From the NCBI GenBank assembly GCA_001803205.1, contig MHBE01000003.1, positions 1 through 45,230 on the forward strand: DNA of 45,230 nt, written 5' to 3'. Below, in pieces: positions 17,079 to 26,763 of the stretch (position 1 is its first letter; each line of letters begins with the position of its first letter). A program made the position numbers and the translations under genes. The DNA is from Lentisphaerae bacterium GWF2_38_69. GTDB lineage: Bacteria; Verrucomicrobiota; Lentisphaeria; Victivallales; GWF2-38-69. The notes under the pieces were generated by a model. That model saw only the letters and a list, made by a program, of their open reading frames with translations, was not told the DNA's origin and made no database searches.

Positions 17079-19187
17079 ATGTCAGAAAAGAGTATTACAT
17101 TCAAAATGGCAGGTGACAGGGAAATAACTATTTCGACCGGTAAACTTGCAAGACTTGCAAATGGCTCCTGCACAGTAAAACAGGGAGACACAATCGTATT
17201 TTCAGCAGCCTGCTCGGGCAAGGCAAAAGAAAATGCTGATTTTCTGCCGCTCCAGGTAGATTACAGAGAAAAATACAGCGCTTCCGGAATTTTCCCCGGC
17301 GGCTTTATAAAAAGAGAAAATAGACCAAGCGACAGGGAAATCCTAATCTGCAGAATGGCAGACAGACCACTTAGACCACTCTTCCCTAATGGATACTTCG
17401 ATGAAGTACAAGTACAGTCAACTCTTTTAAGCGCTGACTTCGTTAATGAACCAGATGTGCTTTCCATACTTTCTGCATCAGTCGCCCTGACTGTTTCCGA
17501 CCTTCCTTTTGAAGGACCTATCGGAGCATTGAGAGTCGCCCTTATAGATGGTAAATTTATAGCTAATCCTACGATTGAAGAAATAAAAAAGAGCTCTCTC
17601 GAGCTCATTTACGCAGGACTCGCAGATAAAATAATCATGATTGAAGGTGATGCAAAAGAGCTTGACGAAGAAACATTCAGGAAAGCCTTTGAATTCGCCA
17701 ATGAACAGGTAAAAATCCAGATTGACGCCCAGCTTGAACTTGCCAAACTCGCAGGCAAGAAAAAATCAACTCCGAAACTTTACACAGTCCCTGCAAAAGT
17801 TAAGAGCCTTGTTACTTCATTCTGTCAGGGAAAACTCGATGAGGACTGTTTTATTCCAGGGAAAGAGGAAAGAAACAATGCTCTTAAACTAATATTCACT
17901 GAAATGCTCGAAAAAGCACGGCCTGAATTCGCCGGACAGGAAGAAGAAACTAAATTGGAATTCCACTTAAGGATGGCTTTCGATGCTGAAGTTCAAAAAA
18001 CAATAAGAGATGCAATCCTTATCAAGGGAAAAAGATCTGATGGAAGAACAGTTGATGACCTTAGGTCTCTTCATGCAGAAACAGGTTTTCTCCCCAGACC
18101 CCACGGTACAGGACTCTTTGAGAGAGGAGAAACACAGGCGCTTGTAATGGCTACACTGGGATCCCCGAAAGACGCTCAGGAATCTGATTCAATAGTAAGC
18201 CCTGAAAGACTTACAAAGAAAACATTTTTCCTTCACTACAACTTTCCCAACTACAGTGTCGGTGAAGTCGGAAGAATCGCAGGTCCAGGCAGAAGGGAAA
18301 TCGGACATGGAAACCTTGCAGAACGCTCTCTGCTGCAGGTTATGCCAGATAAGTACCCATACACTGTCAGATGCGTATCTGAAATCATGGGTTCAAACGG
18401 ATCTACTTCAATGGCTAGCATCTGCGGCGGTTCTCTTGCCCTTATGGACGCAGGGGTTCCAATAAAAGGCCATGTGGCTGGAATTTCATGCGGCCTTATC
18501 AAAGAAGGCGAAAAAGCAGTATTGCTGGCTGATATTATCGGCGCGGAAGACCACTACGGAGATATGGACTTCAAGGTAGCTGGAACAAAAAAAGGCATAA
18601 CAGGGTTTCAGCTTGACCTCAAAATTCCTGGCATATCAATTGATTTGATAATGGAAGGTATGTATAAAAATAAGACTAACAGGGAAAAAATCCTTGATGT
18701 TCTTTATAATTGCATTTCTTCCCCTAAAACAGATCTCAGTCCTTTTGCTCCGAGAATTCATGTAATGAAAATAAGCACTGAAAAAATCGGCGCTCTCATC
18801 GGCCCCGGCGGAAAGATTATTAAAGGTATCTGCGAACTAACAGGCGCACAGATTGATGTAAAAGATGACGGCACAGTAACTATTTTTGCCACCAATAAAA
18901 ATGCCCTTGAAACAGCTTTGGATGAAGTTAACGGCTATACTGCTGAAGTAGAAATCGGAAAGATTTACCGCGGCAAAGTAACAGGTATCAAAGAGTTCGG
19001 AGTATTTGTTGAATTCCTTCCAAACCAGGAAGGGCTTGTTCATATTTCTGAATTAGCAGATTATAGAGTTAACAATGCAGAAGAAATCTGCAAACTTGGT
19101 GACAAGATGACAGTTAAGGTCGTTGGCTTCGATGTAAGAGGCAAAATCAAGCTTAGCAGAAAAGCAGCTCTGGCTGAAATCAAATAA
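17079..19187 (+). CDS. pnp: polynucleotide phosphorylase
   Basis: 3'-5' phosphorolytic exoribonuclease of mRNA decay. The 702-residue protein has the full layout: first RNase PH domain (about 10-140), helical linker (about 150-230), second RNase PH domain (about 315-455, with GSNGSTSMASICGGSLALMD), KH domain with the GxxG loop in LIGPGGKIIKG (about 555-615), and S1 domain (about 620-695, VGKIYRGKVTGIKEFGVFVE). An AGAGG ribosome site precedes the ATG at 7 bases. Likely autoregulated through its structured leader. Confidence 0.97.
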   Translation: MSEKSITFKMAGDREITISTGKLARLANGSCTVKQGDTIVFSAACSGKAKENADFLPLQVDYREKYSASGIFPGGFIKRENRPSDREILICRMADRPLRPLFPNGYFDEVQVQSTLLSADFVNEPDVLSILSASVALTVSDLPFEGPIGALRVALIDGKFIANPTIEEIKKSSLELIYAGLADKIIMIEGDAKELDEETFRKAFEFANEQVKIQIDAQLELAKLAGKKKSTPKLYTVPAKVKSLVTSFCQGKLDEDCFIPGKEERNNALKLIFTEMLEKARPEFAGQEEETKLEFHLRMAFDAEVQKTIRDAILIKGKRSDGRTVDDLRSLHAETGFLPRPHGTGLFERGETQALVMATLGSPKDAQESDSIVSPERLTKKTFFLHYNFPNYSVGEVGRIAGPGRREIGHGNLAERSLLQVMPDKYPYTVRCVSEIMGSNGSTSMASICGGSLALMDAGVPIKGHVAGISCGLIKEGEKAVLLADIIGAEDHYGDMDFKVAGTKKGITGFQLDLKIPGISIDLIMEGMYKNKTNREKILDVLYNCISSPKTDLSPFAPRIHVMKISTEKIGALIGPGGKIIKGICELTGAQIDVKDDGTVTIFATNKNALETALDEVNGYTAEVEIGKIYRGKVTGIKEFGVFVEFLPNQEGLVHISELADYRVNNAEEICKLGDKMTVKVVGFDVRGKIKLSRKAALAEIK

Positions 19188-19307
19188 AGCAAGAGAACTT
19201 GCCATAGAAGCAAATTGTATTTTGCTGAAATTTCCTAAACATCTTATTGTCTGATAAGCTTGAGATAGAATAATTTTAAGCTGTCAGTTCTGATTAGAGG
19301 GAATTTT

Positions 19308-19478
19308 ATGAAACAATTTAAGCTTAAGAATGGCAAATTGCTGACAATCAGGCGCGCTGAAACAGCGGATGCGCCTGATTTGTTCAGACATCTGAAAACA
19401 ATATTTGGTGAATCAGATTTTCTTATCAACGGTATTTTTCACAATGCCTACTCAATGGGATTGCAAATAGATAACTAA
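19308..19478 (+). pseudogene. N-terminal fragment of a GNAT acetyltransferase
   Basis: An open frame of 56 codons with a good TAGAGGG ribosome site begins with a typical GNAT N-terminus, including LLTIRRAETADAPDLF and an FGESDFL segment. It ends after 56 residues, where a complete enzyme would need about 150 or more, so the acetyl-CoA-binding core is missing. The break lies just before the imperfect inverted repeat at 19501-19589, which suggests that an insertion or deletion there removed the rest. Family assignment rests on the short N-terminal motif only. Confidence 0.55.
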
Positions 19479-19500
19479 TGCTGATATGAAACTGAATCAC

Positions 19501-19589
19501 CAACACTCAACAAGGAACGCCCAACTCCCAACGAAAATACAATGAGAAATGCATTTACTTAGTAATTGGATATTCTTTGTTGGATATTG
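19501..19589. repeat. imperfect 26-bp inverted repeat between GNAT fragment and dtd
   Basis: The arms 19501-19526 and 19564-19589 are inverted copies with 18 of 26 positions complementary. All eight differences are transitions, several of which would still pair as G-U in RNA. The arms contain CAACAAGGAA and TTGTTGGATATTG, which look like a dispersed palindromic repeat. No coding potential. Confidence 0.55.
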
Positions 19590-19639
19590 AATGTTCAAAA
19601 AGTTTCACAATGAAATTTCTGGCTCTGCCGGTGGTCTCC

Positions 19640-20077
19640 ATGAAAATCGTGATACAAAGAGTTTCTCATGCTTCAGTAAAAGTCGATGACAGGATAACAG
19701 GCAAAATAGATAAGGGCTTCATGGTTTTACTGGGTATAACTCATAGCGACACAAAGAAGGAAGCCGATTTTCTGGCAGACAAAATAGCCGGCATCCGGAT
19801 ATTTGAAGACGCCGAAGGCAAAATGAATCTTGGCCTGAAAGAGGTAGGAGGAGCTGTTCTGCTCATATCACAGTTCACTCTCTATGGTGATGCTGTCAAA
19901 GGACGAAGGCCTAGTTTCTCTGAAGCCGCCAGACCTGATCAGGCAATCCCTCTTTACGAATATTTCATCCGGAAAATCGAAAGTCATGGAATAAAAGTAG
20001 AAACAGGTATTTTCGGAGCTATGATGGAAGTCAGCCTGACAAACTCAGGTCCGGTGACAATCATCATTGAGAAATAA
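19640..20077 (+). CDS. dtd: D-aminoacyl-tRNA deacylase
   Basis: Removes D-amino acids mischarged on tRNA, and glycine from tRNA-Ala. The true start is ATG 19640 ([17 protein letters not shown]), giving 145 residues, the usual DTD length; the open frame extends 21 codons upstream into the repeat, which is unlikely to be translated. The two hallmark motifs are present: [11 protein letters not shown], and the Gly-cisPro motif in [15 protein letters not shown] upstream is a modest ribosome site. Confidence 0.94.
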   Translation: MKIVIQRVSHASVKVDDRITGKIDKGFMVLLGITHSDTKKEADFLADKIAGIRIFEDAEGKMNLGLKEVGGAVLLISQFTLYGDAVKGRRPSFSEAARPDQAIPLYEYFIRKIESHGIKVETGIFGAMMEVSLTNSGPVTIIIEK

Positions 20078-20151
20078 AAAGTTATTGCTTTTGCTAGCTG
20101 CCCTGTTACAATAGCTTAGCATATATCAAACAAATTCCGGAAAAATACTAA

Positions 20152-22605
20152 ATGGCAAGAAAGAAAGCAGACTCATCTAAACCGATTGAACAGTATGAAC
20201 ATAAGGACAAGGAGAGGCTGAATAATCCTCCTGTAGGCCTCGTTGACGCCCACACAGATAATGGCGGACAGAAGAAAAAACAATACTCATATGACCCGCA
20301 TCTTGATCCCCAGCTCCAATGGGCAGGGAAGGCTGAACACACCTGTTTTGAAGTCCCGACAGTGAGTTTGCATGTCCATGAACGCATTGACCCAAGGCGC
20401 ATAATAGAATCCGTCAGAAAGGAAGAAACAGGACTCCTCCAACCCAGCCTCTTCGAGGAAACTAAAAAGCCTCTCAGGGAAGCCATTGAATTTTACAAAC
20501 ACAAGGAAAACTGGTCTAACCGCCTTATAGCCGGTGACAGCCTCCTTATCATGAACTCCCTCCTCGAAAAGGAAGGCATGGGCGGTAAAGTACAGATGGT
20601 TTACTTCGACCCTCCCTACGGCATTAAATACGGTTCAAACTTCCAGCCCTTTGTCAATAAACGCGATGTAAAAGACGGCAAGGATGAAGACCTCACAGCC
20701 GAACCAGAAATGATAAAAGCCTTCCGCGATACCTGGGAACTCGGGATTCATTCGTACCTGACATACCTCAGAGACAGGCTACTTCTCGCCAGAGACCTGC
20801 TCGATGAATCCGGCAGCGTCTTTGTCCAGATCAGCGATGAAAATGTACACCATGTCCGCGAAATCATGGACGAAGTGTTCGGCAGAGAGAATTTTGTGAG
20901 CCAAATTGCTTTTCAAACAACCCCATACGCAACAAGTAATTTTCTAGCTCCTGTGTATGACATTATCTTATGGTATGCAAAGGATATTAAATTACTAAAA
21001 TATAGAGCGCTTTTTCTGGAAAAAGAAAAACTGGGAAAGATTGATTTATATAAGTATATTGAAGCTCCAGATGGAACATATTTTAGAACACTTACTTACG
21101 AAGAATTAGAGAATCCAACACTTATTCCAAAAGACTGGAAAAGATTTCAGTCCGTTTCTCTAATATCACAAGGAAAGACATCAACAAATCAAAGCGTTGA
21201 ATTTGAAGGCAAAACATGGGTACCACCTGTAAATAATCACTGGAAAGTAACAGTCGATGGGCTTAAAAATGCTATTAAGCAAAATAGATTTTTTACTACA
21301 GAAAATTCTTTACGCTTTAAAAGTTTTCTGACTGATTTTCCAATTACCATCATACATAATATTTGGAATGATATGATTACAGGTAGCTTTACTGATACAA
21401 AAAAATATGTTGTTCAGACAAACCCTAAAGTCATACAACGCTGTCTTCTCATGACGACCGACCCAGGGGATTTGGTATTGGATATCACCTGCGGAAGCGG
21501 GACGACAGCTTATGTAGCTGAAAGTTGGGGCAGAAGATGGATCACCTGTGACACATCGAGAGTAGCTATTGCCTTGGCAAAACAGAGATTGATGACAGCG
21601 AATTTTGATTATTATGAACTGGCATATCCAAATGAAGGAGTAGGAAGCGGTTTTAAGTACAAGACAGTTCCGCACATTACGCTTAAATCAATTGCAAACA
21701 ACGATCCTCCATCGCAGGAAACTCTTTACGACCAGCCGTTTACTGACAGGAAAAGACAGAGAGTTACCGAACCATTCACCGTCGAAGCAGTTCCGGCTCC
21801 AATAGCAGTGATGAGCGGCGAGGAACTATCCACTATCCACCAACCACTATCCACTTCCATCGCCCGAAGCGGCGAGACTCTCAGGCAGAGCGAATGGAAA
21901 GATGAACTTCTCAGAGCCGGAGTCAGAGCCAAGGGAGGAAAACTAATTGAGTTCACGAGAGTCGAAACTCTGAGCGGAACTCGTTATCTGCAGGCTGAGG
22001 CCGAAACAAAAGAAAATAGTCCGAAACGGGTTCTGGTTTCATTCGGGCCTGAACACGCCCCGCTGGAACAGCGTATGGTAGAACTGGCATTGGAAGAAGC
22101 AGGCCACATGAGACCCAAACCTGATATGATACTTTTCTGCGCTTTTCAGTTTGATGAAGAAGCCAGCAAAGACATTGACGAAACGAACTGGCCGGGAGTT
22201 ACACTGCTCAAAGCCCAGATGAATGCTGACCTGATGACAGATGACCTCAAAAAGAAACGCTCCAGCAATGAAAGTTTCTGGTTAATAGGCCAACCGGATG
22301 TTCAGCTTATAAAACAGTCTGACGGGAAATATGTAGTCGAAGTACTTGGATTTGACTATTATAATCCGAAAACAGGCACAGTTGAGAGCGGAAGCAAAGG
22401 CGATATTGCCATGTGGATGCTCGATACGGATTATGACGGAAGAAGTTTATTTCCGTCACAGGTCTTCTTCCCAATGGCAGGAGCCAAAGAGGGATGGGCG
22501 AGTCTGGCCAAAAACCTCAAAGCTGAAATTGACGAAGAAAAAATCGAAGCATTCAATGGAACTTCTTCCCTCCCGTTCACACCAGACAAGGCCGTTGCAG
22601 TCTAA
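20152..22605 (+). CDS. mod: type III restriction-modification DNA methyltransferase (Mod)
   Basis: Adenine-N6 methyltransferase and recognition subunit. The 817-residue protein has motif IV (FDPPYGIKYGSN, about residue 160) before motif I (LDITCGSGTTAYVAESWGRRW, about 440), the beta-class order of type III Mod. Between them lies the target-recognition region. The C-terminal part (about 520-817) is long and may contact Res. Hand counts per 60-base line fall from 34 and 27 G+C (20761, 20821) to 17 and 16 (20941, 21001) and return to 28 (21541), so the recognition region is compositionally foreign. A short repeat ACTATCCAC occurs three times at 21825-21854 in frame. Confidence 0.88.
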   Translation: MARKKADSSKPIEQYEHKDKERLNNPPVGLVDAHTDNGGQKKKQYSYDPHLDPQLQWAGKAEHTCFEVPTVSLHVHERIDPRRIIESVRKEETGLLQPSLFEETKKPLREAIEFYKHKENWSNRLIAGDSLLIMNSLLEKEGMGGKVQMVYFDPPYGIKYGSNFQPFVNKRDVKDGKDEDLTAEPEMIKAFRDTWELGIHSYLTYLRDRLLLARDLLDESGSVFVQISDENVHHVREIMDEVFGRENFVSQIAFQTTPYATSNFLAPVYDIILWYAKDIKLLKYRALFLEKEKLGKIDLYKYIEAPDGTYFRTLTYEELENPTLIPKDWKRFQSVSLISQGKTSTNQSVEFEGKTWVPPVNNHWKVTVDGLKNAIKQNRFFTTENSLRFKSFLTDFPITIIHNIWNDMITGSFTDTKKYVVQTNPKVIQRCLLMTTDPGDLVLDITCGSGTTAYVAESWGRRWITCDTSRVAIALAKQRLMTANFDYYELAYPNEGVGSGFKYKTVPHITLKSIANNDPPSQETLYDQPFTDRKRQRVTEPFTVEAVPAPIAVMSGEELSTIHQPLSTSIARSGETLRQSEWKDELLRAGVRAKGGKLIEFTRVETLSGTRYLQAEAETKENSPKRVLVSFGPEHAPLEQRMVELALEEAGHMRPKPDMILFCAFQFDEEASKDIDETNWPGVTLLKAQMNADLMTDDLKKKRSSNESFWLIGQPDVQLIKQSDGKYVVEVLGFDYYNPKTGTVESGSKGDIAMWMLDTDYDGRSLFPSQVFFPMAGAKEGWASLAKNLKAEIDEEKIEAFNGTSSLPFTPDKAVAV

Positions 22606-22657
22606 ATAATAGATGCCAGAGGGATAGAAAGTCTAAAGATAATCAAGGGGTAATTTT

Positions 22658-23140
22658 ATGGGACTTGAAGTCATAACAGACGAATTCATTTCTAAACTTA
22701 TAAAGATTAAAAAATCCGTGGAAAACCCTCGAACAAGAAAAAAAAGAGAGTCAGGAAATGAAAGAGCGACCTATACACTCTATGATGAAGAAGGTAACCG
22801 CTACGATTTATATCTCAGGCAGAATTATTATCTAGGGATGTCAGATGATTTTTCCTGCGGCCTTTCATGGTTGATGACTGGCGGAGAATATTTCACACTT
22901 ATAAGATATAATGGCTCTAGCCATATTCACTTTAATAAAATTGAGAGGAATAGACTCAGTTTTATTTGTCATATTCACAAAGCGACTAAAAAGTATCTGG
23001 ATGAAACAGGTATTGCCGATGGATTTGCTGAAGAATCATCCAGATATTCAACTTTAGAAGAAGCTCTATTCTGTTTGATACAGGACTGTAATATAGAAGG
23101 TCTGAATATAAACCCTATGCAAGGAGAATTTAAACTATGA
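22658..23140 (+). CDS. hypothetical protein inside the R-M operon
   Basis: I do not recognise this protein with confidence; it resembles the small hypotheticals found beside DUF1828 genes (possibly DUF6978). It is 160 residues, soluble, with no signal peptide or membrane helix. The N-terminal part is basic (NPRTRKKRES), and the core has alternating beta-like stretches (ATYTLYDEEGNRYDLYLRQN). It overlaps the next gene by 4 bases (ATGA), so the two are translationally coupled. A strand-specific AAGGGG ribosome site precedes its ATG. Its place between mod and res suggests a linked accessory or control function. Confidence 0.75.
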   Translation: MGLEVITDEFISKLIKIKKSVENPRTRKKRESGNERATYTLYDEEGNRYDLYLRQNYYLGMSDDFSCGLSWLMTGGEYFTLIRYNGSSHIHFNKIERNRLSFICHIHKATKKYLDETGIADGFAEESSRYSTLEEALFCLIQDCNIEGLNINPMQGEFKL

Positions 23141-23925
23141 GTACGATATGCAATATAGATGATCTACAGAAAATATTATGCGCCAGCTTTTGCGCTGACA
23201 TAAAAGTGGCCAGAAAAAATGAACACCTCATCAGGGTTGAAACTCCATTTTATTTTCCAGATGGAGATCCATATCAGATATACCTGAAAGAGATATCTAC
23301 GGGCGGTTTCAAAATAACAGATGCCGGACACACGCTTATGCATTTAAGCTATGAAAACGATATAGATGAATTCCAGAAAGGAACAAGAGGCGCGCTATTG
23401 CAGCAAATCCAGCTCGAAACAGGCATGAAGGAAGATGATGGAGAATTCTACCTTGAATCTGCCAGCAATGAAATACATATAAATCTTTTCCGTTTTGGAC
23501 AGGCTCTTACAAAAATCTACGATCTTACTTTTCTGAATCGGACAAGGGTTGAAAATACCTTCTATGAAGATTTAGACCGTTCCATAATCAAAATTGTTGA
23601 TGAAGAAAAAATTATAAGAGACTACATCTTTAAAGGAATGGAAAGTGCAGAAGATTATCCTATTGACTACTACATCAAAGGGAAAAAAGAAGAACCTCTA
23701 TACCTTTTTGGCATTCCGAACAGAGATAAAGCCAGGCTAACTACAATAATTATCGAAAGACTCTTAAGGCATAATGCAAAGTTTGAATCTTTAATAGTTT
23801 TTTCTGATTTTGACTCAGTACCTAAGAATGACTCCAAGCGGCTTATAAATGTTGGAGGAGAAATAATATCTTCACTTGATGCCAAAGATGATTTGAGCAG
23901 AAAAATACTAAAGAGAGTCGCTTGA
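23137..23925 (+). CDS. DUF1828 domain protein inside the R-M operon
   Basis: Protein of 262 residues. The N-terminal half matches DUF1828: TPFYFPDGDPYQIYLKEISTGGFKITDAGHT-like strand pattern with a conserved Asp-Gly-Asp and ITDAGHT (about residues 40-75). The C-terminal half (about 150-262) probably corresponds to the companion DUF1829 region, with FDSVPKNDSKRLINVGG near the end. Molecular function is unknown; these proteins occur in phage- and defence-linked loci. Coupled to the preceding gene by ATGA and followed by res after 9 bases. Confidence 0.72.
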   Translation: MSTICNIDDLQKILCASFCADIKVARKNEHLIRVETPFYFPDGDPYQIYLKEISTGGFKITDAGHTLMHLSYENDIDEFQKGTRGALLQQIQLETGMKEDDGEFYLESASNEIHINLFRFGQALTKIYDLTFLNRTRVENTFYEDLDRSIIKIVDEEKIIRDYIFKGMESAEDYPIDYYIKGKKEEPLYLFGIPNRDKARLTTIIIERLLRHNAKFESLIVFSDFDSVPKNDSKRLINVGGEIISSLDAKDDLSRKILKRVA

Positions 23926-23934
23926 TCTCTTATA

Positions 23935-26748
23935 ATGAAGAAGATAGACAAACTCATAATAAATTCGCCTTATGAAGAACCCGCTCAATATTGGGAGTAT
24001 TTAAGGGAAACAAGAGAGTTTGTACTTAACGAAGGGAGGAGACCGGCTGGCTATATAGTTGCTTCAGAAAGCTCAAAAGCCTTTGATGACCCTGGAGAAT
24101 TCATTGAAATCCCTCTTGTCAATTATATCAGGCCAAAAATCAAAAAGTGGCAGGAAGAGGGTTATCCCGGAGTAACTGGGATAACAAAACGGCTCCTCAC
24201 ACATTGGCAGGATCCAGAAGAGCGCAAAGACCGCAGACTCTTCTTTTGCCAACTGGAAGCCATCGAGACTCTGATCTGGCTTACAGAAGCTCCTGACGCT
24301 GACAAGACTGGAGTCAAAATCCCGGGCGATGGCGGAGATTTCTCTAGATTGTGTAGCAAGATGGCGACAGGTTCAGGAAAAACCATAGTAATGGGAATGC
24401 TTATCGCATGGCAAATTTTAAACAAAATAGCTAACGGTAAAGACACGCGATTTTCAAAAAATGTTTTACTGGTAGCGCCTGGTTTAACTGTAAGAAACCG
24501 TTTAAGCGTATTAAACCCTTTTGATACGGCTAACTACTACGAAGAATTCAACATTGTCCCAAGCGGGCTGATGGAAAACCTCAGGCAGGGAAAAATCAAG
24601 ATTATCAATTGGCATGCTTTAGCCTGGGACAGCGAAGAAAAACTATCTAAAAAGAAAACAGTTGACAAGCGAGGAGCCAAAAGCGATGATGCTTATGTAC
24701 GGGAAGTTTTGGGTGATATGGCCTCCGCCTCCAACTTGATTGTGATTAATGACGAAGCCCATCACGCCTGGAGAGTACCATCGGAAAGCAAAATTAAAGG
24801 CGTAAAGAAAGAAGATATTGAAGAGAGCACCGTCTGGATAGGCGGACTAGACAGGATTCACAGAGCAAGGAATATAATCAAATGTTTTGACATGACCGCT
24901 ACGCCATTTGCGCCTTCAGGAAAAAAAGCCTCTGAGGAAGCTCTTTTCCCATGGATTGTCAGTGACTTTGGATTAAATGACGCTATTGAATCAGGGCTGG
25001 TTAAAACTCCGCGCGTGGTAATAAGAGATGACGGCAATACTGATAACGAATTGCGCTCAAGGCTCTATCATATTTATGCTGACCAAACAGTAAGAGACGA
25101 CATCAATAGAAAGGCAGATGAAAGCGAGCCTCTCCCTGATTTAATTAAAAATGCCTACATCCTCTTGGGAAAGGATTGGAAAGCCACTAAAGATGAATGG
25201 GAAAGAGTCGGTTATAAAATCCCTCCTTCAATGATTACAGTGGCTAACACGACTTTCACATCAGCAAGGATAAAGTATTCTTTTGATCATGACTATTTCG
25301 ATATGAAAATTGCAGGATTGGCAGATTTAATTGCGCCTGATAAAACTCTTCAGATTGACAGCAGCATCCTCGACAAGGCTGAAGCAGAATCCGAAACCAC
25401 TGAAATAGTTTCAAACGAGGATACTGAAGAAGAACAAACAGACGATGCGCCAAAAGAGAAAAAGTTAACTAAGAAGCAACAGGCTGAACTTCTCAGGAAA
25501 ACTGTTGATAGCGTCGGTAAAATTGGGCAGCCCGGAGAACAAATACGCAATGTAATTTCCGTAGGGATGCTAAGCGAAGGCTGGGATGCCAAGACAGTTA
25601 CGCACATCATGGGACTTAGAGCCTTCAGCAGTCAGCTTCTTTGCGAACAGGTCGTCGGCAGAGGTCTGAGACGGACAAGTTACGATGTCGCAGAAGATGG
25701 TTTATTTGAACCTGAATATGTTAATATTTTTGGTGTTCCTTTTACATTCCTTCCTCATGAAGGCGGAGAAGGCTCTCCTCCTCCACCGCCAAAACCAAAG
25801 ACTAAAATAGAATCTATCAAAGAAAAAATTGACCACGAAATAACTTTTCCAAATGTCCTGCGAATAGATCATGTTTATAGAAATGAGCTTGCCCTGGACT
25901 TAAATAAAACAGCGACGCTTGACCTTGATCCTTATAAGTCTATTACTCAAGCTGAACTTGCGGCTATCATCGCTGGAAAGCCCAATCCTGCCGCGCTGAC
26001 AGAAATTGACCTGAAAGAGATTGGCGAAAAATTCCGCTTGCAATCAATTATATTCAAAATCGCTTCAACAATTTATAATTCTGAAAAAAAAACGGACTGG
26101 AAAGGAAACAAGGAATCATTTCTTGTTCAACTAATCGGTTTGATAGAAAAATTTATCCTTTCAGGCAAAATCCTAATCAAAGATCCTCTATTTAATCAGG
26201 ATGAAACTAGAAAGAGAGTCCTGATTATGCTTAATATGAACAAGGTCATTCAGCATATATGGAATGAGATCAAAGCAGAAAACACAAAACACATCACTCC
26301 GGTGTTTGATAAAGAACATCCTATCCGCTCCACATCTGACATTCGAACATGGTGGACAAGCAAACCTTGCGAAAACTTCAGTAAATCTCATGTGAACTTT
26401 GTAGTTTTCGACAGCAAGTGGGAATACATGGAAGCAAAGACTATCAATGAATCAGATTATGTTAACTCATTTGTCAAAAATGATCACCTTAATTTTGTAG
26501 TCTACTACAATTGTCAGGGAATCATTAGAAGATATTTTCCCGACTTTATAATCAAACTTAAAAATGAATCATATCTGATACTTGAGACTAAAGGCCAAGA
26601 TACTGAAAATGACAAAAATAAAAGAGCTTTCCTTGATGAATGGTGCAGAGCTGTTAATCAGCATGGAGGTTTTGGCAGATGGCTATGGAATGTCTCATTT
26701 AATCCGAATGATCTAAATGATATTTTAAGAAAGGCTTGCGAACCTTAA
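23935..26748 (+). CDS. res: type III restriction enzyme subunit Res (helicase-nuclease)
   Basis: ATP-dependent translocase and nuclease that cuts unmodified DNA with Mod. The 937-residue protein has superfamily 2 helicase motifs: Walker A MATGSGKTIVMGM (about 140), DEAH box INDEAHHAW (about 280), DMTATP (about 323), and motif V/VI SEGWDAKTVTH and QVVGRGLRR (about 550-580). Near the C-terminus is the nuclease core YFPDFIIKLKNESYLILETKG, i.e. PD...ExK (about 870-890). The N-terminus (INSPYEEPAQYW) resembles the BPTD_3080-type restriction enzymes. No clear ribosome site is visible, so translation probably depends on the gene before it. Confidence 0.9.
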   Translation: MKKIDKLIINSPYEEPAQYWEYLRETREFVLNEGRRPAGYIVASESSKAFDDPGEFIEIPLVNYIRPKIKKWQEEGYPGVTGITKRLLTHWQDPEERKDRRLFFCQLEAIETLIWLTEAPDADKTGVKIPGDGGDFSRLCSKMATGSGKTIVMGMLIAWQILNKIANGKDTRFSKNVLLVAPGLTVRNRLSVLNPFDTANYYEEFNIVPSGLMENLRQGKIKIINWHALAWDSEEKLSKKKTVDKRGAKSDDAYVREVLGDMASASNLIVINDEAHHAWRVPSESKIKGVKKEDIEESTVWIGGLDRIHRARNIIKCFDMTATPFAPSGKKASEEALFPWIVSDFGLNDAIESGLVKTPRVVIRDDGNTDNELRSRLYHIYADQTVRDDINRKADESEPLPDLIKNAYILLGKDWKATKDEWERVGYKIPPSMITVANTTFTSARIKYSFDHDYFDMKIAGLADLIAPDKTLQIDSSILDKAEAESETTEIVSNEDTEEEQTDDAPKEKKLTKKQQAELLRKTVDSVGKIGQPGEQIRNVISVGMLSEGWDAKTVTHIMGLRAFSSQLLCEQVVGRGLRRTSYDVAEDGLFEPEYVNIFGVPFTFLPHEGGEGSPPPPPKPKTKIESIKEKIDHEITFPNVLRIDHVYRNELALDLNKTATLDLDPYKSITQAELAAIIAGKPNPAALTEIDLKEIGEKFRLQSIIFKIASTIYNSEKKTDWKGNKESFLVQLIGLIEKFILSGKILIKDPLFNQDETRKRVLIMLNMNKVIQHIWNEIKAENTKHITPVFDKEHPIRSTSDIRTWWTSKPCENFSKSHVNFVVFDSKWEYMEAKTINESDYVNSFVKNDHLNFVVYYNCQGIIRRYFPDFIIKLKNESYLILETKGQDTENDKNKRAFLDEWCRAVNQHGGFGRWLWNVSFNPNDLNDILRKACEP

Positions 26749-26763
26749 AGGCATGATACTTGC

